From positions 16,619 to 80,618 of the forward strand of contig JAFVEM010000072.1 of NCBI GenBank assembly GCA_017476005.1: 64,000 nucleotides of DNA, written 5' to 3'. Positions 52,190-60,849 of the stretch are shown piece after piece. A model generated the notes under the pieces. It was not told the origin of the DNA, did not search any database, and saw only the letters and a program-made list of their open reading frames with translations. The position numbers were made by a program, and so were the translations under genes. Positions within the stretch are counted from its first letter, which is position 1, and every line of letters begins with the position of its first letter. The stretch is from Selenomonadaceae bacterium (GTDB lineage Bacteria > Bacillota > Negativicutes > Selenomonadales > Selenomonadaceae).

Positions 52190-53506
52190 TTGCTAAATTT
52201 ACATAAGTCTGCCTCTGCTATGGCGGAGGCAAAAAATTATTTTCCCGGTGGAGTGAACAGTCCCGTGCGCTCGTATGCCAACATGGGGGGCAATCCCCCT
52301 TTTATCGCTAAAGCTCAGGGAAGTAAAATTTATGACATCGACGGCAATGAGTACATTGATTATGTTGGCTCGTGGGGGCCGATGATTTTAGGCCACGCTC
52401 ATCCGGCAGTTGTGCAGGCCGTACAGGAAGCCGCCGCTCGCGGCATGAGTTACGGCGCGCCCACTTTGGGCGAAACGGAGCTGGCAAAGCTCATTCGCCT
52501 CGCTTATCCTGCCATGGAAATGATGCGCTTTGTAAATTCCGGCACCGAGTCCACCATGAGCGCTTTGCGAGCCGCCAGAGGGTTCACCGGCCGGGAGAAA
52601 ATCATAAAATTCGCCGGGTGTTATCACGGACACAGCGACAGTCTCTTAGTGAACGCCGGTTCGGGACTGGCTACCTTCGGCGTACCCAGTTCCCCCGGCG
52701 TAACCAAAGGTACAGCCGCCGACACTTTGACGCTTCCCTATAATGACGCTAACGCCGTCGAAAAAATTTGCGCCGCCGAGGGAGAAAACATCGCCGCCCT
52801 CATTGTGGAACCGGTGGCCGGCAACATGGGGCTGGTTTTGCCCAGGCAAGGCTATTTGCGCTTTTTAAGAGACATAACGAAAAAATATGGGATAATTTTG
52901 ATTTTTGACGAGGTCATGTGCGGTTTTCGAGTGGCTTTAGGGGGCGCGCAAGCCGCTTACGGTATTAAGCCGGATCTCACCTGTTTGGGAAAAGTCATCG
53001 GCGGCGGTGTTCCCATGGCGGCTTACGGCGGCAGACAAGAAATTATGCAAAAAATAGCGCCCCTAGGCCCTGTGTATCAGGCCGGGACGCTGTCGGGAAA
53101 TCCTTTGGCCATGGCCGCCGGTATCGCTACTTTACAAGTTTTAACCGCCGAGCCGGAGGAAGGCCGCGCCGATTATAGTCGCGAATTAACTTTAAAAACC
53201 AAAGAGCTGGTTTTGGGGTGGCAGGAGGCGGCGAAAGAAGCCAAAGTAGCGGTTCAAGTGCGTCACGCCGGTTCCATGTTCGGCTTGTTTTTTAGCGAAC
53301 ATGAAATTTGGAACTACGAAGACGCGGCGGCCGCCGACCAAGAAAAATTCAAAATCTGGTTCAAGGCTATGCTAGAGCAAGGGATTTATCTGGCTCCCTC
53401 TCAATTTGAAACTCTCTTCATCTCGACGGCGCACAGCCGAGAAGACATAGAAAAAACCATCGCCGCCGGGCGCGAGGCTTTCGCGGCAGTGCGAGCGGCC
53501 GGGTGA
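52190..53506 (+). CDS. hemL: Glutamate-1-semialdehyde 2,1-aminomutase
   Basis: The 438-residue PLP enzyme makes 5-aminolevulinate. It has YFPGGVNSPVRSY, MRFVNSGTESTMSALRAARG, the PLP Lys in CLGKVIGGGVPMAAYGG and YQAGTLSGNPLAMAAG. The start is TTG at 52190 after AGGGGG. A later ATG (52220) has no good ribosome-binding site. Last tetrapyrrole gene of the run. Confidence 0.97.
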   Translation: MLNLHKSASAMAEAKNYFPGGVNSPVRSYANMGGNPPFIAKAQGSKIYDIDGNEYIDYVGSWGPMILGHAHPAVVQAVQEAAARGMSYGAPTLGETELAKLIRLAYPAMEMMRFVNSGTESTMSALRAARGFTGREKIIKFAGCYHGHSDSLLVNAGSGLATFGVPSSPGVTKGTAADTLTLPYNDANAVEKICAAEGENIAALIVEPVAGNMGLVLPRQGYLRFLRDITKKYGIILIFDEVMCGFRVALGGAQAAYGIKPDLTCLGKVIGGGVPMAAYGGRQEIMQKIAPLGPVYQAGTLSGNPLAMAAGIATLQVLTAEPEEGRADYSRELTLKTKELVLGWQEAAKEAKVAVQVRHAGSMFGLFFSEHEIWNYEDAAAADQEKFKIWFKAMLEQGIYLAPSQFETLFISTAHSREDIEKTIAAGREAFAAVRAAG

Positions 53507-53516
53507 GGTGTAAATA

Positions 53517-54197
53517 ATGATTCCCGAAGTAGAACTGTTCCTCCGGCTGGCCTTATCGGTGGTGCTAGGGGGAGTTATCGGTTACGAACGCCAGTCCAGA
53601 CGAAAATCGGCGGGATTGCGCACCAACGTGCTGGTGTGCTTGGGTTCCTGTTTAATCATGGTACTCAGCCAAGATCTATATCAAGGGGTGGAGGGGAAAA
53701 CCAACGCCGACCCGGCCAGACTAGCCGCGCAAGTGGTCAGCGGCATAGGTTTCCTCGGCGCCGGCGCCATCATGAAAGAAGGGCTGACGGTAACGGGGCT
53801 GACCACGGCGGCTTGCCTCTGGGTGGTTTCCGGGGTGGGACTGGCCATAGGCGCCGGCTACTACGCCAGCGCTCTTATCACCACGGCTTTGGTTTTTGTC
53901 ACCCTCGATGTCTTGAGCCGGTTAGATGCGTGGGTAGCTCATGAGCGCAACTTGTCCATTACCATCCACACCGAGGATGCTCCCGGCCAGCTGATGCACA
54001 TCAGCGCTTGTCTGGACGATTTGCACCTGCAAATAAGGGGTGTCAAAGTCAAGGAAGCGGAAGAGAGTACTCCGGAGGAAAAAAAGGGTTCGCTTTGCAT
54101 CGAGGTCGAGGTTTACAACCGTCAGAGCCTCAAGAGTGTGATAGTGGTAGATGCATTGCAACGCTTGCCCGGCGTACATAGCGTTGATGTGGTTTAG
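53517..54197 (+). CDS. MgtC/SapB family membrane protein
   Basis: The 226-residue protein has four or five membrane helices, GGVIGYERQSRRKSAGLRTN and QVVSGIGFLGAGAIMKEG (MgtC signature), and a soluble C-terminal domain of ACT-like type. MgtC proteins are linked to magnesium limitation and act on membrane ATPases; the role here is unknown. It follows hemL by 10 bases and is convergent with the corA group. Confidence 0.93.
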   Translation: MIPEVELFLRLALSVVLGGVIGYERQSRRKSAGLRTNVLVCLGSCLIMVLSQDLYQGVEGKTNADPARLAAQVVSGIGFLGAGAIMKEGLTVTGLTTAACLWVVSGVGLAIGAGYYASALITTALVFVTLDVLSRLDAWVAHERNLSITIHTEDAPGQLMHISACLDDLHLQIRGVKVKEAEESTPEEKKGSLCIEVEVYNRQSLKSVIVVDALQRLPGVHSVDVV

Positions 54198-54355
54198 CTC
54201 CTCGCTCTTCGATATAAAAACCAAGTGATTACGGTGGAGATGCCTATACCGGTAGCGAAGCCCATAAACCACGTCGGCGCATCGACAGCTGGCCATTTTA
54301 TAAATAACCACACTAACAGCATGGTTATGCCCAAAATTGTTATCTTCATGTTCAT
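54194..54355 (-). CDS. Small membrane protein (53 residues) downstream of corA
   Basis: A minus-strand frame from ATG at 54355 gives MNMKITILGITMLLVWLFIK ... ending LYRRARS. It has two hydrophobic segments (4-20, 30-48), a WFMGFATGIGI stretch between, and a basic tail. The stop overlaps the mgtC stop on the opposite strand. It has no clear ribosome-binding site, so it may depend on coupling to the gene upstream. Not recognised. Confidence 0.5.
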   Translation of the reverse strand: MNMKITILGITMLLVWLFIKWPAVDAPTWFMGFATGIGISTVITWFLYRRARS

Positions 54356-54392
54356 GATATGGCAGAACAAGAAAATATTCTATCGGCTCCAC

Positions 54393-54530
54393 TTATCGTC
54401 TGCGCTTGCGACGTTTGTGGGGCTTTTCGATTTTCTTGATTTTATCTCTGAGAACTTTTTCCAGCCAACCTAAAATGGTAAGCACGCCGCCGATAAAACC
54501 TATCCAATCGAATAAATCCTTATTCTCCAC
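54393..54530 (-). CDS. Small basic membrane protein (45 residues) downstream of corA
   Basis: A frame from GTG at 54530 has AGGGAGGG 5-6 bases upstream. It reads VENKDLFDWIGFIGGVLTIL, then a charged tail ending KRRKRRR. One membrane segment and a strongly positive C-terminus. It lies 30 bases after the corA stop on the same strand, suggesting co-expression with the magnesium transporter. Not recognised. Confidence 0.6.
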   Translation of the reverse strand: MENKDLFDWIGFIGGVLTILGWLEKVLRDKIKKIEKPHKRRKRRR

Positions 54531-54560
54531 ATCTTCCCTCCCTTCGATATAGCAGCTATC

Positions 54561-55514
54561 CTAAAACATTTTTCGTCGCCATAGCACATAGGCCGAACCT
54601 GCCGAAAATCCCAAGGCGATGAAAAGCACGTACACAAACCCCTCTTGCTCCTCGCTGAAAGGCACCGGCACATTCATGCCGAAAAAACTGGCGATTAGAG
54701 TGGGGACGGAGAGAATGATGGTTATGGCGGCGAGAAATTTCATCACTAAATTCTGATTGTTGGCCACAATGGAGGAAAAGGTGTCGGCCAACCGCGCCAC
54801 TATTTTGCTGTACATCTCCACCATCTCTTTGGCCTGTTTGTTCTCGATAATGACATCCTCCAAGAGGTCTTCGTCTTCCTCGTAGATTTTCAGCATGGGA
54901 GCGAGATTGGGATTGGAACGCAGTCGCAATAGCCTGTCTAGCACAATGCCGTTGGAGCGTATGGCGGCGTTGAAGTAGGTGAGACCCTTCTGAAGTTCTA
55001 GGAGCCTGAGTATTTCCCGGTTTCGCATGGAGTGACGAAGTTGCTCCTCGATCTCGTCGGAAATTTTATTGATCTGCCGCAGGTATTTCAGGTAAAGGGT
55101 GGCGGATTTGTAGAGGATTTGGAAGAGAAAGCGAGTCTTTTTGAAGGTGCGGAAAAGTTTGGCCGTGCGCTCGTTGAACTCGGCAATGACCGGGGTTTCC
55201 TCTAGGCAAACGGTAATAATGTATTCGTCGCTGATAATGATGGCCAGCGGCAAGGCATCGTAGCTGTCCTGCTCGCGGCTGATGGGTACGTTGGTAAGTA
55301 CCATGATACAGTTGTCTTCCACATCGGTATGGGAGCGTTCTTCATCGTCCAGCGCCGACCGCAAGAAATCCGGTTCCACCTGAGTGAGATCGCTTACCAC
55401 GCGTAACTCGTAGGGAGTGGGGTCAATAACGCTTATCCAAGCCCCTTTCTCCAAACTTTCCAAACTGAGTTCCTTTAAAGAGCCGTCCTCCGCAGATTTA
55501 TATACCTCAAGCAT
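54561..55514 (-). CDS. corA: CorA-family magnesium (divalent cation) transporter
   Basis: The 317-residue protein has a large cytoplasmic N-terminal domain, a long coiled helix, and two C-terminal membrane helices. The GMN motif lies between them (FFGMNVPVPF). The last helix ends AYVLWRRKMF. It forms a pentameric channel. AAAGGAGG precedes the ATG. Two small ORFs follow on the same strand, and MgtC is encoded convergently. Confidence 0.94.
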   Translation of the reverse strand: MLEVYKSAEDGSLKELSLESLEKGAWISVIDPTPYELRVVSDLTQVEPDFLRSALDDEERSHTDVEDNCIMVLTNVPISREQDSYDALPLAIIISDEYIITVCLEETPVIAEFNERTAKLFRTFKKTRFLFQILYKSATLYLKYLRQINKISDEIEEQLRHSMRNREILRLLELQKGLTYFNAAIRSNGIVLDRLLRLRSNPNLAPMLKIYEEDEDLLEDVIIENKQAKEMVEMYSKIVARLADTFSSIVANNQNLVMKFLAAITIILSVPTLIASFFGMNVPVPFSEEQEGFVYVLFIALGFSAGSAYVLWRRKMF

Positions 55515-55601
55515 AGGCCGCCTCCTTTCCTAGTTATTCGAGTTCATTTTACTACCGACCTTGCGGCTTTGTCCACCTTTTTATCGGCACATCGCTGCAC
55601 C

Positions 55602-57044
55602 TTACACGCTGATAATTTCCTCGTTCACATAGCGAATTGCCTCTTGCTCTAATCGGTATGCCTCATAGCGTTTGGCGTTGGCCGTGAGTGCCAAAGTGTT
55701 AATTTGGGTTTGCCTTGCTTGATTTTCGAGTAGGGGAATAGGGATGGCACCTACCTGCTTGGCATCAATTTCGTCAATAACCGCTCCATACACATTACGC
55801 ATGATGAGGGGCAACGCATAGGGCGAGGCCAAGAAGATATACAGATAGCCGGCTAAGTCGTCGTTGGCGGGTACTACACGGATTATATGTTGACTGGCAG
55901 CCCAGTTTTCCCAATGGCGCGGCACTAGATTTACCCTGCCCACCGTGCCGCTACAAGTTATCAATGTCATATTCTCATGCAGTTCCAGTTCGCGATAGAT
56001 GCGTTGCTCATGATACGATGCGGACAGATACTTTTTGTTGCTTGGGTCAAGTTCCCCGATTTGCTTGCCGCCGATAAATACACGTCCTCTCCCCTCGTCC
56101 ACATACATACGCTTAAATCTGCCGGGTAAAATCACATCGCGACTTACGCGCTTGTCTCCTACATTGGTGACTTCAGCAGCGTATTGGGCGAGGTGATTTT
56201 TTATTTTTTTTACAATTGGCAAATGATAAGATACATCAAACCTACCTTGCAGTTCGGCGAGCTTTACACTGAAACATTTTACACTATCTGTCGGCGGATA
56301 AAAGGAATCAATATCCGGCGGCAGGTTCAGCTCTTTGAGGAGCATAGCCGTAGCTTTGTCGATAAGGGCGTTGGCCTCGTCTCTTAATCGATAGGAAGCG
56401 GTAATCAATTCGTGAATATGTTGCTTTTCCGTATCGGGGGGATTGGGAATGGGGACGCTCACCAAATGCTCCGGCTCAATATGGGTAATAACAGCGCCGT
56501 AGCTACTGGCCGTCAGTAGCTTTGTCCCCACCGCTGATTTCAAATAGGTATATACATATCCTGCATTACAGCTATGCGCAAAGTTAAGACGCATTAAGTC
56601 ATGACTAAATATTTTAGCGTCGAGGGTATCTGATACATAGGAAACATTGCCAATAGTGCCGGAGCAGGTGAGTAGCACCTGACCTTTACGCACTCGCAGG
56701 GCATCAATATTGGTCTTGGTGTTTCGGGAAAGGAAACCGTCAGGCCTGGGGTTCATGTTGGCAGCGGCAGAAGGCTGATAAATTGGCAAATCAGATTTTG
56801 CCACCCAAATCCTTCTGAAGCGGCTACAGACGTAAGCGTCAGTCAATTCGCTTAATGGTACCGTAGGATACTTTCCCTGCTCCACCAAATAACGATAATA
56901 TCTGACATCAACATCATAGGCGCTCGCCGTAAGCACCAGACCATGAGCGACAACTTCAGACAGCGGCACACTGCTCCACTTTACCCGATCTTTGGCATAG
57001 CTAATAAGACGAGGCGGCGATACAGCCGCTTTTTTCTTTACCAT
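55602..57044 (-). CDS. hsdS: Restriction-modification specificity (S) subunit
   Basis: The product is 480 residues from the ATG at 57044 (GGAGGGG upstream). It has two target-recognition halves, each with a GQVLLTCSGTIGNVSYV or MTLITCSGTVGRVNLV strand followed by a helical conserved region (SVPIPNPPDTEKQHI and AIPIPLLENQARQTQ). The first 100 residues are an additional N-terminal part. It should choose the DNA target for the methylase encoded just upstream, which it overlaps by 7 bases. No separate HsdR gene is present. Confidence 0.87.
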   Translation of the reverse strand: MVKKKAAVSPPRLISYAKDRVKWSSVPLSEVVAHGLVLTASAYDVDVRYYRYLVEQGKYPTVPLSELTDAYVCSRFRRIWVAKSDLPIYQPSAAANMNPRPDGFLSRNTKTNIDALRVRKGQVLLTCSGTIGNVSYVSDTLDAKIFSHDLMRLNFAHSCNAGYVYTYLKSAVGTKLLTASSYGAVITHIEPEHLVSVPIPNPPDTEKQHIHELITASYRLRDEANALIDKATAMLLKELNLPPDIDSFYPPTDSVKCFSVKLAELQGRFDVSYHLPIVKKIKNHLAQYAAEVTNVGDKRVSRDVILPGRFKRMYVDEGRGRVFIGGKQIGELDPSNKKYLSASYHEQRIYRELELHENMTLITCSGTVGRVNLVPRHWENWAASQHIIRVVPANDDLAGYLYIFLASPYALPLIMRNVYGAVIDEIDAKQVGAIPIPLLENQARQTQINTLALTANAKRYEAYRLEQEAIRYVNEEIISV

Positions 57045-59074
57045 GCTAGCCCCTCCTGTTTTTTCCATTGGGCAAAGATGGTCGGTATCTCCAGCGTTTC
57101 ATCGTCAGCGACTCGTTCCTTTTGGGTATGGGTTACCGCTTGCAGTTTTCCGTCTTGTTCCACGATAGTGGTGACTTCTTTATCCACCAGTATTTCATTA
57201 CCGTCATCATCGCGCTTAAACAGGGGATTACCCCGTTTGTCGTGGCCAATTTTTTCTACCATGGCCATAAAGATATTGTAACTGCCCATAACGCGAGTAG
57301 CAGCTTCAGCGTCTTTTTCCGCCTGGGTTTTCTTTTGTAAAATGAGTACGGAAGTTTGCGTGCCGTTGCGCGGTTGAAAGGTGTCGGCGTGCAGGTCAAT
57401 ACTGGCGATAAGGCGATGGTTCCGTAGCAACCACTGACGAATATAACCGAGTCCCGGCGAGCCTAAGATAGAATCCGGCAGGACAATGCCTAGGCGCCCC
57501 CCGGGTTTTAAAAACTGGGTGCAACGCTCGACAAATAAAATCTCCGGCGGTCTGGTTTCGGCCAGTCGCTCGCTCATTATCCATTGGCCGCTGGCTCTGT
57601 CCTGCGTCCAAATATGCGCCAATTCAAATTGAGATAAAATATCCGCCCCCTTAATGGGAATTTTACTGCCGAAGGGAGGATTGGTAACTATCACATCGAA
57701 ATAACCGAGGGAGTTGTGACTACGAAAATCCTCATCATTTACATTCAAGGCCTCGGCTAAAGCCTGTCTAAATTCTGTTGTCCACTGGTGCGGCGGCAAC
57801 AGTGAATTTAAGCGTAGAATGTTCCCACTACCGTCGTTATTCATCACCATGTTCATTTTGGTGGCTTTTACCAAATCCACGTTAATGTCGAAACCGAAAT
57901 AATTGTTGCCGGCTAATTCGGTAACTTTTTCTTGAAATTGTCTATCTACCGCGCGGCTCCAAAAAGGACGACTCTTTCCCTCTTGTTTGGCAACCTCCGC
58001 TTCCAAGTTTTCCATGACGTGCGTCATCGCGGTGACTAAAAAACCGCCGGTACCGCAAGAACTATCCAAGACCTTTTCGTCCTGCCGGGGATTTATCATG
58101 CGGACAACCATGCGCATCACATTGCGAGGTGTAAAGAACTCGCCCCGATCACCGCGTAAATTGGCTCCGACAATTTCTTCATAGGCTTTGCCTTTGATGT
58201 CGATGTTGGTGTTAAGGAGGCTATATCCCTGAAGTTCGCTGACAATATACGCCAAACTGCGCGGCGACAATTTAAGCTCGTCGCTAGCTTCAAAAATGTG
58301 CTTAAAATGCTTCTTGACACGCGCAAAAATTCCGTTCAGTCTTTTTTTCACTGTAAGCTGACCGTCGCTGTTACTTCGCTCCTCGGAAGTGGTGTAAAAC
58401 TCTAAGGGATGGGGAATATTGCGCTCGTCTTCGATTTTGCAAAAAATAATCTTCAACAGCTCGAAAAAGGCCGGCTGTTTTTGCAAACCATCGTTGGCAT
58501 ATATATGATTGTGACAAGTACGGAAGGTAAAAAGCAGGTTATCATCGGCGGCATTTTTCAGCGTGTTACGCTGGGGCTTGTTGATGTCGTCAAGATTCCC
58601 GTCGGCGGCCGGAATGTCGTTGTACTCCATGAAATAATGACCGCCGTTTTCGTCTTGGCATTTGCGTAAAACATATTTCTCTTTACTGTTAGTCCACATA
58701 CCCCACTCGCAGTTCAGGCAAGCGCTCATGTAAGATTTGAGTTGTTCCACACCGTCTTTGGCGCTATGGGCATCCACCGATTCTCGTTTGCACTCAATGA
58801 TAATCTTGATATTTTCTTGCGTTGGCGCCACATTTTTTTCCCAAACGGCAATATCTACGCGAGGTTTGCGCGAGCCAAGTTTGATAGCATATTCGATCCT
58901 TATTTGCTTAGGCGAATATAGGTGTTCATTCACCAAACGTTTTTCAATGGTTTGACGCACATATTCCTCCGGCGTGTCGTTTCTGAAGGAATGGTCAATA
59001 TAGTCATAGATTTTGCCATCCGGGACGACTACCGAGCCAATGGCCACATTATTGTGCACAGCAACTGCGGTCAC
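57038..59074 (-). CDS. hsdM: DNA N6-adenine methyltransferase with N-terminal nuclease domain
   Basis: The 678-residue protein begins with a type I R-subunit-like nuclease region (about 20-130). It has RKPRVDIAVWEKN and IKIIIECKRESVD, a D-x-ExK pattern. A helical bundle follows, and the methylase core has RGEFFTPRNVMRMVV, SSCGTGGFLVTAM and VTNPPFGSKIP. With its separate specificity subunit this resembles type IIB/BcgI-like systems, where one chain methylates and cleaves. GTG start; GGAGG lies 3-4 bases away. An extended -10 (TGGTATAAT) lies upstream. Confidence 0.87.
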   Translation of the reverse strand: MTAVAVHNNVAIGSVVVPDGKIYDYIDHSFRNDTPEEYVRQTIEKRLVNEHLYSPKQIRIEYAIKLGSRKPRVDIAVWEKNVAPTQENIKIIIECKRESVDAHSAKDGVEQLKSYMSACLNCEWGMWTNSKEKYVLRKCQDENGGHYFMEYNDIPAADGNLDDINKPQRNTLKNAADDNLLFTFRTCHNHIYANDGLQKQPAFFELLKIIFCKIEDERNIPHPLEFYTTSEERSNSDGQLTVKKRLNGIFARVKKHFKHIFEASDELKLSPRSLAYIVSELQGYSLLNTNIDIKGKAYEEIVGANLRGDRGEFFTPRNVMRMVVRMINPRQDEKVLDSSCGTGGFLVTAMTHVMENLEAEVAKQEGKSRPFWSRAVDRQFQEKVTELAGNNYFGFDINVDLVKATKMNMVMNNDGSGNILRLNSLLPPHQWTTEFRQALAEALNVNDEDFRSHNSLGYFDVIVTNPPFGSKIPIKGADILSQFELAHIWTQDRASGQWIMSERLAETRPPEILFVERCTQFLKPGGRLGIVLPDSILGSPGLGYIRQWLLRNHRLIASIDLHADTFQPRNGTQTSVLILQKKTQAEKDAEAATRVMGSYNIFMAMVEKIGHDKRGNPLFKRDDDGNEILVDKEVTTIVEQDGKLQAVTHTQKERVADDETLEIPTIFAQWKKQEGLAW

Positions 59075-59115
59075 TTTCCTCCGTTCCCCCTTTTCTCGTG
59101 TACTGCGGTTTATTA

Positions 59116-59124
59116 TACCACGTC
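59116..59124 (-). promoter_or_regulatory. Extended -10 promoter of the restriction-modification genes
   Basis: On the minus strand TGGTATAAT lies about 40 bases upstream of the GTG start. No good -35 stands at 17 bases; an extended -10 can work without one. Confidence 0.5.
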
Positions 59125-59190
59125 TGTCAATTTCTACTTATACTCGCGAAAGAAAAACTATTCCTTTTTCGGAAAATTCGTCCGCGGTAT

Positions 59191-59236
59191 ATACGGATAA
59201 CGTAAGACTTTCCTGCGGAAAGCTCTAACGTTATCC
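59191..59236 (-). terminator. Hairpin at the end of the PHP gene
   Basis: GGATAACGT and ACGTTATCC enclose an inner stem CTTTCC/GGAAAG. The left arm on the minus strand contains the stop codon of the PHP gene. There is no long T run, so termination is likely but not certain. Confidence 0.5.
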
Positions 59237-59962
59237 AGTATAGTTACCCCTAAAAATAAACCGCAAAAACTTTTCCGGGTCGCCGTTGACAATCAGTTCC
59301 TCCGGGTAGCCCTCCCTAGTGAGCATTTCGGCGGCGTACTGATGATTCCCCACGTCTAAATCCAAGTGGGCATCGCTACTCATTATTAAAGGGACAGCGT
59401 GTTTCTTACACACGGCCAGGTATTCGTGAGCTTTTTCCCGGGAACCGGCGCGACTGCCCTCCGGCATATAGGAGCTGTTGTTTACTTCCAGCAAAACATG
59501 GTGTTCTTTGGCGGCGCGCGCCAGCCGGTCAAAATCCACGGGAAATTTGGGATTTTCCGGGTGGCCGATGATTTTTACCTTGGGATTGCGCATGGCGCCG
59601 ATAAGCGCCGTCGTATTCTGCTCTAGGGTGCCGGGGCGAATACAAGGGTCGTGGAGACTGGCCACGGCAAAATCCAGTCGCTCCACAAACTCTCCTCGAA
59701 GATCCGTACTGCCGCTGTAATCTATGATGTTCAGCTCCGCGCCCATGAGAACTTTGATGCCGTAATCGGCTTCATGAGCCCGTATCACCTTAAAATTGCA
59801 GAAGTAAAAATCTTGAAAGGCGCCCGGCATACTGGGGCCATGATCGGCGATACCGACAATGGCAAGTCCCTTGTTTTTGGCGGCGGTGATGTTTTCGCGC
59901 AGGGTGCTGTAGGCGTGAACGCTGGCAATGGTATGGGTATGAACGTCTAATAAATCTCGCAT
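59231..59962 (-). CDS. PHP-domain phosphatase (YcdX-like)
   Basis: The 243-residue protein starts with LDVHTHTIASVHAYSTLREN (HxH metal ligands). GIADHGPSMPG, GAELNIID and a C-terminal SSDAHLDLDVGN follow. This is the PHP trinuclear-metal phosphatase pattern of the YcdX family. The physiological substrate is unknown. AAAGGAG precedes the ATG. It follows the metallopeptidase gene by 13 bases and is probably in one operon with it. Confidence 0.94.
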   Translation of the reverse strand: MRDLLDVHTHTIASVHAYSTLRENITAAKNKGLAIVGIADHGPSMPGAFQDFYFCNFKVIRAHEADYGIKVLMGAELNIIDYSGSTDLRGEFVERLDFAVASLHDPCIRPGTLEQNTTALIGAMRNPKVKIIGHPENPKFPVDFDRLARAAKEHHVLLEVNNSSYMPEGSRAGSREKAHEYLAVCKKHAVPLIMSSDAHLDLDVGNHQYAAEMLTREGYPEELIVNGDPEKFLRFIFRGNYTG

Positions 59963-59975
59963 AAAAATTGCTCCT

Positions 59976-60698
59976 TTAGCCGGTATATTTTTGCCCGTTA
60001 AGCGTCTGTTTTACTTCGCGCCAATGGGGCATGTATCTGTCCAACAGGGCGGCAAAGTGGGCGTTGTGGTAACGCTCCACCAAGTGCATGAGTTCATGGA
60101 GTACCACATATTCCAGGCAAACGGGGGGTTTTTCCGCCAGCTCCACGTTGAACCACAGCCGTCGCGCTCTTGTATTGCAAGTCCCCCAGCGAGTTTTCAT
60201 GGTCTTGGTGCGCCATTCGGCGGCGTTTAGTCCCGTCAGTTTTTCCCACCTGTCCAAAACTGGAGGAATGGCTTTTTTGAGAATTTCTCGATAACATTCT
60301 AATACATATTTTTCCCGAGTTTCCCTGTCGCTGCCCGGTTCTACGCACAAGACAGCCTCCCCGTTGCGAAACAGGAGAGATCGCTCCCCGGTGGCAGCGA
60401 TTATCCGCAGTCTATAGGCTTTTCCCCATAAAAAAAGAGTCTCCCCCGTTTCGTATTTTCTCCTGGGAACCGGGGGACGCGCTTTTATCTGGCGCAGGTT
60501 CTCCCGAATCCAGTCTAAATTTCGCCGCACAAAATCTTCCACGGCGCTTTGGGGCATATGCCACGGAGCGGACACCACCACTCGCCCCTCCGGCGGTTTG
60601 ATGCGGAGATGAATATTTTTGATGGGCTTACGCTCCCCCTCCACCCGTATTTCCTCTAGGTTGAGGGTAAAAGCGGCCTTTCCTTTGACTGCCGTCAT
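59976..60698 (-). CDS. YgjP-like (M48/DUF45) metallopeptidase
   Basis: The product is about 240 residues from the ATG at 60698; AGGTGGAG lies just upstream. The zinc motif VVLHELMHLVERYHNAHF (HExxH plus a third His) is intact, and WRTKTMKTRWGTCNTR is the family signature. The N-terminal half is a beta domain. The promoter at 60723-60751 lies downstream of an earlier in-frame ATG (60734), so that ATG cannot be the start. Confidence 0.9.
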   Translation of the reverse strand: MTAVKGKAAFTLNLEEIRVEGERKPIKNIHLRIKPPEGRVVVSAPWHMPQSAVEDFVRRNLDWIRENLRQIKARPPVPRRKYETGETLFLWGKAYRLRIIAATGERSLLFRNGEAVLCVEPGSDRETREKYVLECYREILKKAIPPVLDRWEKLTGLNAAEWRTKTMKTRWGTCNTRARRLWFNVELAEKPPVCLEYVVLHELMHLVERYHNAHFAALLDRYMPHWREVKQTLNGQKYTG

Positions 60699-60722
60699 TT
60701 CTCCACCTGCTTTCTCCCTATA

Positions 60723-60751
60723 AATATAGGACACTCCGCCAAAAATGTAAA
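60723..60751 (-). promoter_or_regulatory. Promoter of the metallopeptidase-PHP operon
   Basis: On the minus strand TTTACA, a 17-base spacer and TATATT lie about 25-50 bases upstream of the chosen start. Confidence 0.7.
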
Positions 60752-60849
60752 CGGCGATTCCTAAATTTTATTTGGCGTGACAAAAAGGATTATCCCCTCC
60801 GGCGGCGAAAATAAAATAAAAAATGCGCGCATACGGAGAGTGATAATCC

